Below, one piece after another: positions 15,759 through 24,738 of a stretch of 64,000 bases of DNA; positions within the stretch are counted from its first letter, which is position 1, and each line of letters opens with the position of its first letter. The stretch lies in the NCBI GenBank assembly GCA_003133245.1, contig PKWM01000048.1:62001-126000 (forward strand). Direction: 5' to 3'. Made by a program: the position numbers and the translations under genes. Source of the DNA: Rhodoferax sp. Lineage in GTDB: Bacteria; Pseudomonadota; Gammaproteobacteria; Burkholderiales; Burkholderiaceae_C. The notes below the pieces were generated by a model that was not told the DNA's origin, made no database searches, and saw only the letters and a program-made list of their open reading frames with translations.

Positions 15759-16847
15759 ATGAGCAAAACCTACAACATTCTCATCATGGGCGCTTCTTAC
15801 GGCTCCTTGCTGGCCACCAAAATGCTGATGGCCGGCCACAACGTCACACTGGTCTGCCTGCCGGTCGAGGTTGAGCTGATCAACCAGGAAGGTTTTCGCG
15901 TACGTATGCCCGTCAAAGGCCGCGAAGGTCTGGTTGAAGTCGATTCGCGCAAACTGCCGGGCAAGCTCTCGGCCGCCGCTCCGGCCGATGTCAACCCCGC
16001 GAATTTCGATTTGGTGTGCTTGGCCATGCAGGAGCCCCAATACCGCTCGCCGGGTGTGCGCGAGCTGCTGGATGCGGTGGCCAAAGCCAAAGTGCCCTGC
16101 ATGTCTATCATGAACATGCCACCGCTGCCCTACCTGGCACGCCTGCCAAGCGTCTCGGCGCAGGCCTGCCGCAGCAGTTTTACCGACCCCAGCGTTTGGG
16201 ACTCTTTTGACCCCGCGCTCATGACGCTGTGCAGCCCCGACCCGCAGGCGTTTCGCCCGCCGGAAGAAAAAGTGAATGTGCTACAGGTCCGCCTGCCCAC
16301 CAACTTCAAGGCGGCCCGTTTTGAATCCGACGCACACACCGCCATCCTGCGTCAACTGCAGGCAGACATCGAAGCGGCCCGCCTGGACACCGGTACTGAA
16401 AAAATTGAACTGCCGGTCAAACTCAAGGTGCACGACTCGGTGTTTGTGCCACTGGCCAAATGGTGCATGCTGCTGGCCGGCAACTACCGTTGCGTCACCC
16501 CGCAAGGTATTCGCTCCATCAAAGAGGCGGTCCATTCAGACATCGAGGCAACGCGCGCCGTCTACAACTGGGTCGCTGCGCTGTGCAAAATCCTCGGTGC
16601 CGCGGAGGCCGATCTGGTGCCGTTTGAAAAATACGCCGCAGCGGCACAGGGACTGGCCAGCCCGTCCTCGGCCGCACGGGCTTTGTACGCCGGGGCGGCC
16701 AACATCGAGCGAGTGGACAAGCTGGTGCAGACCATTGCCGCGCAAAAAGGCCTGCACAACCCGGCGATCGACGAAGTCGTCAAGCTGGTGGACGCCCAAC
16801 TGGAGCTCAACCGCAAGAACATCGCTGCTGCTGTCAAGTCGAAATAG
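15759..16847 (+). CDS. Ketopantoate-reductase-like NAD(P)-binding oxidoreductase
   Basis: 362 aa from the ATG at 15759, with GGAG about ten bases upstream. The N-terminal Rossmann loop reads ILIMGASYGSLLATKML (residues 7-23), a G-x-S-x-G-S variant of the usual GxGxxG of PanE/ApbA. An alpha-helical C-terminal half from about residue 190 fits the 6-phosphogluconate-dehydrogenase-like dimer domain. PanE itself is about 300 aa, so this is a longer, divergent relative. It would reduce a 2-oxoacid or oxidise a 2-hydroxyacid. First gene of the GntR-controlled plus arm. I do not recognise a characterised orthologue; the substrate is open. Confidence 0.65.
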   Translation: MSKTYNILIMGASYGSLLATKMLMAGHNVTLVCLPVEVELINQEGFRVRMPVKGREGLVEVDSRKLPGKLSAAAPADVNPANFDLVCLAMQEPQYRSPGVRELLDAVAKAKVPCMSIMNMPPLPYLARLPSVSAQACRSSFTDPSVWDSFDPALMTLCSPDPQAFRPPEEKVNVLQVRLPTNFKAARFESDAHTAILRQLQADIEAARLDTGTEKIELPVKLKVHDSVFVPLAKWCMLLAGNYRCVTPQGIRSIKEAVHSDIEATRAVYNWVAALCKILGAAEADLVPFEKYAAAAQGLASPSSAARALYAGAANIERVDKLVQTIAAQKGLHNPAIDEVVKLVDAQLELNRKNIAAAVKSK

Positions 16848-16894
16848 GCAAGCTCATCAACCGACCTCTTCAAAGCAGAAAACCAACCACGAGG

Positions 16895-16906
16895 TTTTGC
16901 ATGCAA
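16895..16906. promoter_or_regulatory. Putative GntR operator 3
   Basis: TTTTGCATGCAA contains the perfect 10-bp palindrome TTGCATGCAA, 31 bp upstream of the aminotransferase start, in the 90-bp gap after the reductase gene. The match to operators 1 and 2 suggests an internal control point or an additional promoter. Confidence 0.55.
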
Positions 16907-16937
16907 TAAATACCTCTATTCACGGAAACCATGATTT

Positions 16938-18176
16938 ATGTTGAAACTTGACTCTCATCCCACTGGCCGGCACTTCCTGCAGATCCCTGGCCCCAGCCCT
17001 GTGCCTGATCGCATACTGCGTGCGATAAGCCTGCCCACCATAGACCACCGTGGACCTGAGTTCGGCGCGCTCGGTTTGAAAATTTTGTCCGGCATCCAAG
17101 AGATATTCAAGACAACTTACCCTGTCATCATTTATCCGGCCTCCGGCACGGGTGCATGGGAAGCTGCGCTAACCAACACCTTGAGTCCAGGCGATCACAT
17201 CGTGATGTACGAAACTGGGCATTTCGCATCGCTGTGGGCCAAGATGGCCACACGCCTGGGACTTTCGACGGAATTTCTGTCCTGGACTGGCACCGATGCA
17301 GAGTTGCCCGACGCGCCGAGCTGGCGCCGCGGCGTGCAAGCAGATCTGATCGAAGCGCGTCTGCGCCGGGACAGCGAACATAGGATCAAGGCTGTATGCG
17401 TTGTGCACAACGAAACCTCCACGGGTGTGACCTCTGACATTCCTGCTGTGCGTCAGGCGATCGATAACGCTGCCCACCCAGCGCTGCTGATGGTCGACTC
17501 CATTTCCGGTCTGGCCTGCGCTGACTACCGGCACCAGGAGTGGGGCGTGGACGTGACCATCAGCGGATCTCAAAAAGGTTTGATGCTGCCGCCGGGCATC
17601 AGCTTCAATGCCGTCTCGCCACGCGCGCTTGAGGCCATGAAGAGCGCCAAGCTGCCGCGCGCCTTCTGGGCTTGGGACGAGATCATTGAAATGAACAAGG
17701 GTGGCTACTGGCCTTACACGCCCAACACCAACCTGCTGTATGGCTTGTCAGAGGCGCTTGAGATGATTCTGGCAGAAGGACTGCCGCAGGTTTTCGCACG
17801 TCATCAGCGCTGGGCTGCCGGTGTACGTGCGGCCGTCACGGCCTGGGGGCTTCCGATTCAATGTGCGGACCCGGCACTTTATTCACCCGTGCTGACTGGC
17901 GTTATCACCCCCGTGGGGGTGGATGCCGATGCATTGCGCCGTCTGATCCACCAACGCTTTGATCTGTCTTTGGGCACGGGACTGGGGAAGGTCAAAGGGC
18001 GCATGTTCCGTATTGGCCATCTGGGCGACAGCAACGATCTGACTTTGCTGGCCACCGTCGCAGGCGTTGAAATGGGGCTCAAGCTCGCGGGCGTGAAGCT
18101 GGCCGGCAGCGGTATACAGGCTGCTATGGATTACTTTTCCAGCCACCCGGCGGAAGTCCCAAAGGCAGCGGGCTGA
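16938..18176 (+). CDS. Class V aminotransferase, serine/alanine/aspartate-glyoxylate type
   Basis: 412 aa. N-terminal PGPSPVPDRILRA and DHRGPEF are the usual start of serine-glyoxylate aminotransferases. PLP sites are the ASGTGAWEAAL loop (68-78), D187 in MVDSISG and the Schiff-base lysine K213 in SGSQKGLMLPPG. Such enzymes transfer an amino group to glyoxylate, giving glycine and a 2-oxoacid such as hydroxypyruvate or oxaloacetate. Malate synthase G downstream consumes glyoxylate, so a glyoxylate-linked pathway is plausible. Relatives include SgaA, BhcA and PucG; the donor amino acid cannot be told from sequence alone. Confidence 0.82.
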   Translation: MLKLDSHPTGRHFLQIPGPSPVPDRILRAISLPTIDHRGPEFGALGLKILSGIQEIFKTTYPVIIYPASGTGAWEAALTNTLSPGDHIVMYETGHFASLWAKMATRLGLSTEFLSWTGTDAELPDAPSWRRGVQADLIEARLRRDSEHRIKAVCVVHNETSTGVTSDIPAVRQAIDNAAHPALLMVDSISGLACADYRHQEWGVDVTISGSQKGLMLPPGISFNAVSPRALEAMKSAKLPRAFWAWDEIIEMNKGGYWPYTPNTNLLYGLSEALEMILAEGLPQVFARHQRWAAGVRAAVTAWGLPIQCADPALYSPVLTGVITPVGVDADALRRLIHQRFDLSLGTGLGKVKGRMFRIGHLGDSNDLTLLATVAGVEMGLKLAGVKLAGSGIQAAMDYFSSHPAEVPKAAG

Positions 18177-18231
18177 GAAGTTTTTATCCACCTATCTTTT
18201 GCAACCCTGGAATCTTTACGGAGACAAGATC

Positions 18232-19497
18232 ATGAAACTAAAACGAATCTTCAGTGCCAGCAACGTTGTGCTGATTCTGCTGTGCCTGATGTACTTCATC
18301 ACTTACCTGGATCGCGTCAACGTCAGCACTGCGGCCGCAGGTTTCGGGCCCGAATTCGGACTCTCCAAGACGCAGATCGGCCTGGTGTTCTCAGCCTTTG
18401 CTTACCCGTACCTCTTGTTCCAGGTCATCGGCGGATGGGTTAGCGACCGCTTCGGCGCGAAGCGCACCTTGATCGCCTGCGGCTTGGTGTGGGCCGCGGC
18501 CACCGTGCTGACCGGCATGGCTGGCGGCCTCGTTTCAATGCTGATTGCACGCGTGTTGCTCGGCTTCGGTGAAGGGGCAACGTTTCCTGCAGCAACCTCG
18601 GCCATGGCGCGCTGGGTGGCAAAAGAGAAGCGGGGTTTCGCGCAAGGCATCACGCACGCTGCGGCACGTATCGGCAACGCCGTGGCACCACCCGTGATCG
18701 TGGCAGTCATGGCCACGCAGGGCTGGCGCACATCCTTTTTTGTGTGTGCTGGCATCAGTTTCGTATGGGTTGTCCTTTGGGCACTGACTTTTACCGAATA
18801 CCCCAAAGACCACCCGCGCATCACGCCTGAGGAGACGGCGCTCCTGCCGGCACCAAAGCCCAAAGCAACCAATGTTCCTTGGGGACCCTTGTTCAAGCGC
18901 ATGGCGCCGGTGACTATCGTCTACTTTTGCTACGGTTGGACCCTGTGGCTGTTCCTGAGCTGGATTCCGCAATACTTCCTGCACAGTTACAACCTGAATT
19001 TGGGAAAGTCTGCGCTCTTCGCGGCCAGCGTATTCTTTGCCGGCGTGGTGGGCGATACGTTGGGTGGCATCGTGACCGACAAGATTTACGAGCGCACTGG
19101 CAGCTTGCAAAAAGCGCGCAGCGGGATGGTGGCCGTTTGCATGGGGCTCACCCTGCTCTCGCTGGTTCCGCTGACCTTCACGCATGACCTGTATGTCTCA
19201 CTGGTCTGCCTGTCTGCTGGCTTCTTCTTTGCCGAGATGACGATCGGGCCGATGTGGTCGATTCCGATGGACATTGCCCCCGAGTTTTCAGGTACCGCCA
19301 GCGGCATGATGAACACCGGCTCAGCCCTGGCCGCCATTCTCTCTCCGGTCGTCGGTGGCATGTTGATCGACAAATTCGGAAGCTGGGAGTTGCCTTTCTT
19401 CGGCAGCATGTTCCTGATGGCGATCGGCGTTCTTCTGGCGTTTCGTATGAGGCCCGAAGCCAAGTTCGACGCGGGTACGACAGCGCCCGCCGCATGA
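18232..19497 (+). CDS. MFS transporter, anion:cation symporter (ACS) family
   Basis: 421 aa from the ATG at 18232 (GGAGA upstream; the codon at 18199 lacks one). Twelve hydrophobic segments, with FITYLDRVNVS in helix 1 and the loop 2-3 motif GGWVSDRFGAKR, are typical of ACS carriers such as GudP, ExuT or phthalate permeases, which import organic anions with protons. A cytoplasmic loop (LPAPKPKATNVPWG) separates the two six-helix halves. Sitting inside the GntR-controlled arm, it is the likely uptake system for the pathway's substrate, which is therefore probably a small carboxylate. Confidence 0.85.
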   Translation: MKLKRIFSASNVVLILLCLMYFITYLDRVNVSTAAAGFGPEFGLSKTQIGLVFSAFAYPYLLFQVIGGWVSDRFGAKRTLIACGLVWAAATVLTGMAGGLVSMLIARVLLGFGEGATFPAATSAMARWVAKEKRGFAQGITHAAARIGNAVAPPVIVAVMATQGWRTSFFVCAGISFVWVVLWALTFTEYPKDHPRITPEETALLPAPKPKATNVPWGPLFKRMAPVTIVYFCYGWTLWLFLSWIPQYFLHSYNLNLGKSALFAASVFFAGVVGDTLGGIVTDKIYERTGSLQKARSGMVAVCMGLTLLSLVPLTFTHDLYVSLVCLSAGFFFAEMTIGPMWSIPMDIAPEFSGTASGMMNTGSALAAILSPVVGGMLIDKFGSWELPFFGSMFLMAIGVLLAFRMRPEAKFDAGTTAPAA

Positions 19498-19522
19498 ACA
19501 ACGAAGCTACTTGGAAAATAAA

Positions 19523-19966
19523 ATGACTGAAAAAGATGCCGCTCTCCGCTTGCCTGTCAAGCCGTGCCTGACCCTGGAAGTGGTGAAGTTGATTGCCGCC
19601 AAGGCCAGTGCACTGGCGCTCCAAAACCATTGGAAGGTCAGCATTGCCATTGTCGATGACGGTGCCAATCTGCTGTACCTGGAGCGCCTTGACGGCGCGC
19701 AAATCTCCAGCTCCGAAGTCGCCCAAGGCAAAGCCAGAACAGCGATGCGCTACCAGCGCGCGTCGCGTTTGCTGGAAGAAGCCGTCGTCGGGGGGCGCAC
19801 TTCACTGATAGCGGTGCAAGGCATCACGCCTTTGCAAGGCGCCGTTCCGCTCATTTACGATGGACAAATCATTGGTGCCATCGGTGTCTCGGGGGTGCTG
19901 CCGACGCAGGATGAACAGGTTGCCATGGCGGGCGCAGATGTGCTATCCGCCGCTGCCCAGAAGTAA
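19523..19966 (+). CDS. GlcG/HbpS-family (heme-degrading domain) protein
   Basis: 147 aa from the ATG at 19523 (GGAA about 7 bp upstream; 19511 is an alternative). The family features are LEVVKLIAAKASALALQNHWKVSIAIVDD (split here between residues 18 and 46 or so), ERLDGAQISSSEVAQGKARTA and the glycine-rich GQIIGAIGVSG. HbpS-like proteins bind heme or corrinoids in some bacteria, but family members also occur as unexplained companions in glycolate and hydroxyacid operons (GlcG). Its stop overlaps the next start by one base (TAATG), so it is translated with the CoA-transferase. Role unknown. Confidence 0.75.
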   Translation: MTEKDAALRLPVKPCLTLEVVKLIAAKASALALQNHWKVSIAIVDDGANLLYLERLDGAQISSSEVAQGKARTAMRYQRASRLLEEAVVGGRTSLIAVQGITPLQGAVPLIYDGQIIGAIGVSGVLPTQDEQVAMAGADVLSAAAQK

Positions 19967-21183
19967 TGGAAAACGCGGTAACCAGGCGACCGCTGCCGCT
20001 GACTGGTGTGCGCGTGCTCGATGTGAGCCAGGTGATGGCCGGGCCCTTTGCCTGCATGCTGCTGGCCGACATGGGGGCTGACGTGATCAAGGTGGAGCCG
20101 CCTGGAGTTGGCGATCAATCGCGCGGCGCCATGGGGTTCAAGCTCAAGGGCAACGACAGCATGGGCTTTTTGAACATGAACCGCAATAAACGCAGCATTG
20201 CGCTCAACCTCAAAACCGAGGCTGGGCGCAAGGTGCTGTTCAAGCTGGCGGAGCAAGCCGACATCCTGATCGAGAATTACCGCCCTGGCGTGATGAAGCG
20301 TTTGGGCATTGACTATGAGCGCTTGAGTGCGGTGAACCCGGCCTTGGTTTACGCCAGCATTTCGGGCTTCGGCCAGACCGGCCCCTGGGCCGACCGCCCC
20401 GGTTTCGATCTGATGGCGCAGGCTATGTCGGGCATCATGAGCGTCACCGGCTATCCGGGTGGCCCGCCGGTCAAGGCGGGTGTCCCGGTGGCCGACATCG
20501 GCTGCGGGCTGTTTGCCATTTACGGTGTCTTGAGTGCCTATATTGGTGCCAAGGCCACCGGCAAGGGTCAGTACATTGATGCTTCACTTTTTGATAGCGC
20601 ACTGGCGTTTTCGATCTGGGATATTTCCCAATACTGGGGCACCGGAGAGCCGCCCGTGCCGTTGGGCACGGCCAACCGCATGAGCGCGCCCTACCAGGCG
20701 GTGAAGGCGGCGGACGGCTACTTTGTGATGGGCGCCACCAGCCAGAAGCTGTGGAAGCAACTGTGCAACTTGCTGGGCCGCCCGGAGCTGATCGACGATC
20801 CACGTTTTGCCACCGTGTCGCTGCGCCTGGCCAACCGGCCGGAGTTGATTGCGGTGCTGGAACAATCGTTTGCCGCGCGTAATTGCGCAAGCTGGATTGA
20901 CGAAATGCTGGCAGTGGGCATTCCGGCGGGTCCCATCCTCTCGTATCCGCAAGCGTTCGAGAGCGAACATGGACGCAACCGAAAAATGCGCATTGAGATT
21001 GACCATCCGATTGAGGGCAAAGTGCCCAACATCGGCTTTCCCGTGAAGTTTTCCGGCACGCCAGCGCAGGTGCGCCTACCGCCACCGCTGCTCGGCGAGC
21101 ACACCGCTGCGGTGCTGGCCGAGCTGGGCTTTGACGCCGGCCAGCAGGCTGAGCTCGAAGCCGAAGGGGCGTTCTCGGCATGA
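19966..21183 (+). CDS. CaiB/BaiF family CoA-transferase (second of two)
   Basis: 405 aa. Start LTGVRVLDVSQVMAGPFACMLLADMGADVIKVEPP and catalytic D148 in RPGFDLMAQAMSG are class III CoA-transferase features; DASLFDSALAF is another family block. It overlaps the genes on both sides (1 bp and 4 bp), marking tight coupling with the crotonase-like gene. It is clearly different from the first CoA-transferase at 10546 (different active-site neighbourhood), so the region probably activates two different acids or two steps of one route. Confidence 0.87.
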   Translation: MENAVTRRPLPLTGVRVLDVSQVMAGPFACMLLADMGADVIKVEPPGVGDQSRGAMGFKLKGNDSMGFLNMNRNKRSIALNLKTEAGRKVLFKLAEQADILIENYRPGVMKRLGIDYERLSAVNPALVYASISGFGQTGPWADRPGFDLMAQAMSGIMSVTGYPGGPPVKAGVPVADIGCGLFAIYGVLSAYIGAKATGKGQYIDASLFDSALAFSIWDISQYWGTGEPPVPLGTANRMSAPYQAVKAADGYFVMGATSQKLWKQLCNLLGRPELIDDPRFATVSLRLANRPELIAVLEQSFAARNCASWIDEMLAVGIPAGPILSYPQAFESEHGRNRKMRIEIDHPIEGKVPNIGFPVKFSGTPAQVRLPPPLLGEHTAAVLAELGFDAGQQAELEAEGAFSA

Positions 21184-21956
21184 GTGAAGGCACAGTTCGC
21201 CTCAGCGTTGAAGGCAACATCGCCTCTGTGCTATTCGACCGGCCCCAGGCGCGCAACGCCATGACCTGGGCCATGTATGAGCAGCTGGGCCGCATTTGCA
21301 GCCAGCTCCACAACGACCCCAGCGTTCGCGTCGTGATCTTTCGCGGCGCCGGCGGCCAGGCCTTCGTTGCCGGCACCGACATCGAGCAGTTCCAGACCTT
21401 TCAAAATGGCGACGACGGCGTGGCCTACGAGCGCCGCATCGACGCTTGCATCGAGCAGCTTGAACGCCTGCCCATGCCTACGCTGGCGGCGGTCGAGGGC
21501 TGGGCGGTGGGCGGCGGCCTGGCCATTGCCACCGCTTGCGACTTCCGGATTGCTACACCGGGTTCGCGCTTCGGCGTTCCGATTGCCAAAACCCTGGGCA
21601 ACTGCCTGTCAATCCACAATCTGGCGCGTTTGACCAGCGTGTTCGGCAGTGCGCGTGTCAAGCGCATGCTGCTGCTAGCCGAGCTGCTGGGCGCAGAAGA
21701 AGCACTGGCCTGCGGCTTCCTGTTGCAGGTCTGCGAGGCCGCTGAGATCACGGCGGCTGCATTGAAACTCTCCGGTATGCTTGCCGCGCTGGCGCCGGTC
21801 ACCCAAAGTGTGACCAAGGAGGCGATGCGGCGTCTCATCAGCCACGCTTTGCCCGAGGACGAAGACCTGATCCGGCGCTGTTATGCAAGCTCCGACTTTC
21901 ACGAAGGCGTCGCCGCTTTTGTGGCAAAAAGGACACCGCTCTGGCGAGGTCTTTAG
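21180..21956 (+). CDS. Enoyl-CoA hydratase/isomerase (crotonase) family protein
   Basis: 258 aa, normal crotonase length. DRPQARNAMTWAM, the first oxyanion-hole block FVAGTDIEQF and the second VEGWAVGGGLAIATACDFRIA are intact. Where hydratases carry a catalytic Glu in the block after the second oxyanion hole (FG.PE), this protein has FGVPIAKTLG, and the usual GG.QRL block is replaced by CLSIHNLARL. It may therefore not be a hydratase; isomerase, hydrolase or lyase chemistry is possible. ATGA overlap with the CoA-transferase suggests that it acts on the CoA ester made there. Confidence 0.8.
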   Translation: MSEGTVRLSVEGNIASVLFDRPQARNAMTWAMYEQLGRICSQLHNDPSVRVVIFRGAGGQAFVAGTDIEQFQTFQNGDDGVAYERRIDACIEQLERLPMPTLAAVEGWAVGGGLAIATACDFRIATPGSRFGVPIAKTLGNCLSIHNLARLTSVFGSARVKRMLLLAELLGAEEALACGFLLQVCEAAEITAAALKLSGMLAALAPVTQSVTKEAMRRLISHALPEDEDLIRRCYASSDFHEGVAAFVAKRTPLWRGL

Positions 21957-22121
21957 AAAGATGCTGCCGCGCGTACTTAAGAATCGAATAAAGTACCCGA
22001 ACCATGAAAACCACGCCAAGCCAGCACGACACACCCCGTGCCGGGCAACTGTTCTCCGGAGCAGTCTGCGTGCGTACCCTATTTTTTCCCAAACTGATTT
22101 TTTAACTTCCCAGCTCACACC

Positions 22122-24341
22122 ATGACAGACTACATTTCCCATCACCGCCTGCGAGTGGCCAGCGTTTTACACCAGTTTATTGAAAACGAAGTCCTGCCCG
22201 GCACCGGCCTGAGCAGCAGCGCATTCTGGCAAGGTTTTGACACCCTGGTAGCGGACATGGCACCCCAAGATACCGCCTTGCTGGCTGAGCGTGCGCGTCT
22301 GCAAGCCGAGCTTGACACCTGGCACACAGCGCATCCCGGACCGATTCAGGACTTGCCTGCCTACCGCGCCTTTCTGGAGCAAATTGGCTATCTGCTGCCA
22401 GTTCCAAAAAAGACCCGCATCACGACCAGCAAGGTCGATGCCGAACTGGCTGTGCAGGCCGGTCCGCAGTTGGTGGTGCCCATCCTCAACGCCCGCTATG
22501 CCTTGAATGCGGTCAATTCGCGTTGGGGCAGTTTGTACGACGCGCTCTACGGCACCGACGTGATCAGCGAGACCAACGGCTGCCAAAAAGGCAAAGGTTA
22601 CAACCCCAAGCGCGGCGCCAAGGTGATCGAATATGCCCGCCATGTGCTCGACCGCACCGCACCCCTGCGCAAGGGCTCGCACCTTGACTCGGTCGGCTAC
22701 CGCATCAAGGACGGCAAGCTCGCGGTCAGGCTGAAAGACGGCAGCAACACCAGTCTGCACAGCCCGGCGCAACTGGTAGGCTACCAAGGCGAAGCCAAAG
22801 CGCCAACATCGGTGCTGTTGCAGCACAACGGCTTGCATCTGGATCTGATCATCGACCGCTCAACCCGGATTGGCGCAAGCGACCCGGCGGGTGTTTGCGA
22901 CCTGGTGCTCGAAGCGGCGCTGTCCACCATCGTCGATCTGGTAGACTCGATCGCCGCCGTCGATGCCGACGACAAAGTGCTGGCCTACAGCAACTGGCTC
23001 GGCATCCTGCAAGGCAACTTGTCCGAAACACTTACCAAGGGCCAGCAAACCTTTACCCGCAGCTTGAATCCTGACCGCATTTACACCGGCGCCAACGGCA
23101 AGAGCAAAGTCCGGTTGCACGGCCGCGCCCTGCTCTTCGTTCGCATTGCCGGCCTGTTGATGACCAACCCGGCCATCCGCTACACGGATTCTCAAGGCGT
23201 GGCGCACGAAATCCCCGAGTGCATTCTGGACGCCATGCTCACCGTCACGATTGCCCTGCACGACTTGAAGCGCAGCGCCCAAGATGGTATACGCAATTCG
23301 CGCAAAGGCTCGGTCTATATCGTCATACCCAAGCTGCACGGCCCGGCGGAAGTGTCTTTTGTCAATGCCTTGTTTGGCCGGATCGAGAAAGTTCTGGGCT
23401 TGCCAGAGAACACCGTCAAGCTCGGTATCATGGACGAAGAGCGTCGCACCAGCGTCAACCTCAAAGCCTGCATCGCTGCTGCCAGCAGCCGCGTCGCCTT
23501 CATCAACACCGGCTTTCTGGACCGCACCGGCGACGAGATGTGCAGCGCCATGCAGGGCGGCGCCATGATCCGCAAGGGCGACATGAAGGCCAGCGCCTGG
23601 ATCCACGCCTATGAGCACAACAACGTGCTGGTGGGCCTGGCCTGCGGCTTGCGCGGCAAGGCGCAGATCGGCAAAGGCATGTGGGCGATGCCGGACTTGA
23701 TGAAAGCCATGCTGGAGCAAAAGATTGCGCACCCCAGGGCCGGTGCCAACACTGCCTGGGTACCCAGCCCGACCGGTGCCACGCTGCACGCGCTGCACTA
23801 CCACCAGGTGCTAGTCAGTGACGTGCAAAAAGAGTTGGAAAAGATTCACTTCAAGCGCGACCCGCAACAGGAGCACGATGCCCTGCTCAATGGCTTGCTG
23901 CAAGTGCCGCTGGCGGCTACGCACAACTGGAGTGCCGCGCAGATCCAGCAGGAGCTCGACAACAACGCCCAAGGCATATTGGGTTACGTGGTGCGTTGGG
24001 TCGATCAGGGCATAGGCTGCTCCAAGGTGCCCGACATCCACAACGTCGCCCTGATGGAAGACCGCGCCACGCTGCGCATCAGCAGCCAGCACATGGCCAA
24101 CTGGCTGCTTCATGGCGTTGCGAAAGCGGCTCAGATCAAAGAAACTTTTGAGCGCATGGCCGCCGTGGTGGACCAGCAAAATGCCGGTGACCCGCTGTAC
24201 AAACCGATGGCCGGACACTTCGACACCTCCATGGCTTATCAGGCGGCGTGCGATCTGGTGTTCAAAGGCTTGGAGCAACCGAGTGGCTACACCGAGCCAC
24301 TGCTGCATGCCTGGCGGCGGAAGGTGAAGGCGGCGGCTTGA
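22122..24341 (+). CDS. glcB: Malate synthase G
   Basis: 739 aa, slightly longer than the roughly 723 aa of E. coli GlcB. It condenses glyoxylate and acetyl-CoA to malate. Family blocks include [43 protein letters not shown] (cut here in pieces), [13 protein letters not shown]-type sequence at [14 protein letters not shown], and [22 protein letters not shown] with substrate-binding acidic residues. A 165-bp gap separates it from the crotonase gene, so it may have its own promoter. Its position next to a glyoxylate aminotransferase cluster suggests it drains glyoxylate and acetyl-CoA from that pathway, though it also serves general glycolate use. Confidence 0.93.
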   Translation: MTDYISHHRLRVASVLHQFIENEVLPGTGLSSSAFWQGFDTLVADMAPQDTALLAERARLQAELDTWHTAHPGPIQDLPAYRAFLEQIGYLLPVPKKTRITTSKVDAELAVQAGPQLVVPILNARYALNAVNSRWGSLYDALYGTDVISETNGCQKGKGYNPKRGAKVIEYARHVLDRTAPLRKGSHLDSVGYRIKDGKLAVRLKDGSNTSLHSPAQLVGYQGEAKAPTSVLLQHNGLHLDLIIDRSTRIGASDPAGVCDLVLEAALSTIVDLVDSIAAVDADDKVLAYSNWLGILQGNLSETLTKGQQTFTRSLNPDRIYTGANGKSKVRLHGRALLFVRIAGLLMTNPAIRYTDSQGVAHEIPECILDAMLTVTIALHDLKRSAQDGIRNSRKGSVYIVIPKLHGPAEVSFVNALFGRIEKVLGLPENTVKLGIMDEERRTSVNLKACIAAASSRVAFINTGFLDRTGDEMCSAMQGGAMIRKGDMKASAWIHAYEHNNVLVGLACGLRGKAQIGKGMWAMPDLMKAMLEQKIAHPRAGANTAWVPSPTGATLHALHYHQVLVSDVQKELEKIHFKRDPQQEHDALLNGLLQVPLAATHNWSAAQIQQELDNNAQGILGYVVRWVDQGIGCSKVPDIHNVALMEDRATLRISSQHMANWLLHGVAKAAQIKETFERMAAVVDQQNAGDPLYKPMAGHFDTSMAYQAACDLVFKGLEQPSGYTEPLLHAWRRKVKAAA

Positions 24342-24562
24342 GCCAAACCATCCGGAGTATCGACCCCAACCGCTGCCCGTTGTGCGGCAAGCCCAATCAG
24401 TGCGCGATGGAAGTTGAGCGTGAAACCGGCGTGAAGCAGCCGCCCTGCTGGTGCACGCAGGTCACGTTCGACGCGGCGCTGCTGTCAAGCGTTTCCGAGG
24501 AGGCTCGCGGCGTGGCCTGCATTTGTGCGGCGTGTGCGCAGAAAAATGGCGCCGTGAATTGA
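24338..24562 (+). CDS. Small cysteine-rich CWC-type protein
   Basis: 74 aa from a TTG at 24338 that overlaps the glcB stop (TTGA); no ATG or GTG in frame fits. Cysteines are arranged [10 protein letters not shown], then PCWC, then CICAAC at the C-terminus, which is the pattern of the small cysteine-rich CWC family, probable zinc binders of unknown function. Translational coupling to glcB suggests co-transcription, but no functional link is known. Confidence 0.65.
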   Translation: MSQTIRSIDPNRCPLCGKPNQCAMEVERETGVKQPPCWCTQVTFDAALLSSVSEEARGVACICAACAQKNGAVN

Positions 24563-24738
24563 TCTCGCGTTTTCCAGCAAGGCACGATCACGCTCCAGTT
24601 CTATGCGCTACACACTGTGTGGCGAATCTCCTGCTCAGTGAAGCTCATGTAAAACTGCCGAAAGTTCCGCAAGTTGCTGAGCCTGAAGCCCTCGCCAAAT
24701 TCAAGTAGCTTCAGCAACTTCTTCGAACCCAGTACAAA
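24563..24738. other. Intergenic, no recognised feature
   Basis: 176 bp between the CWC gene and the convergent 265-aa gene. It looks less GC-rich than the glcB region by eye. I see no clear hairpin with a T-run and no coding remnant I can name. It forms one border of the putative island at 24.7-30.3 kb. Confidence 0.4.

Noticed and set aside
22860-23804. 314-codon minus-strand frame inside glcB
   Set aside because: Shadow of malate synthase; no family features and a real gene covers it on the other strand.
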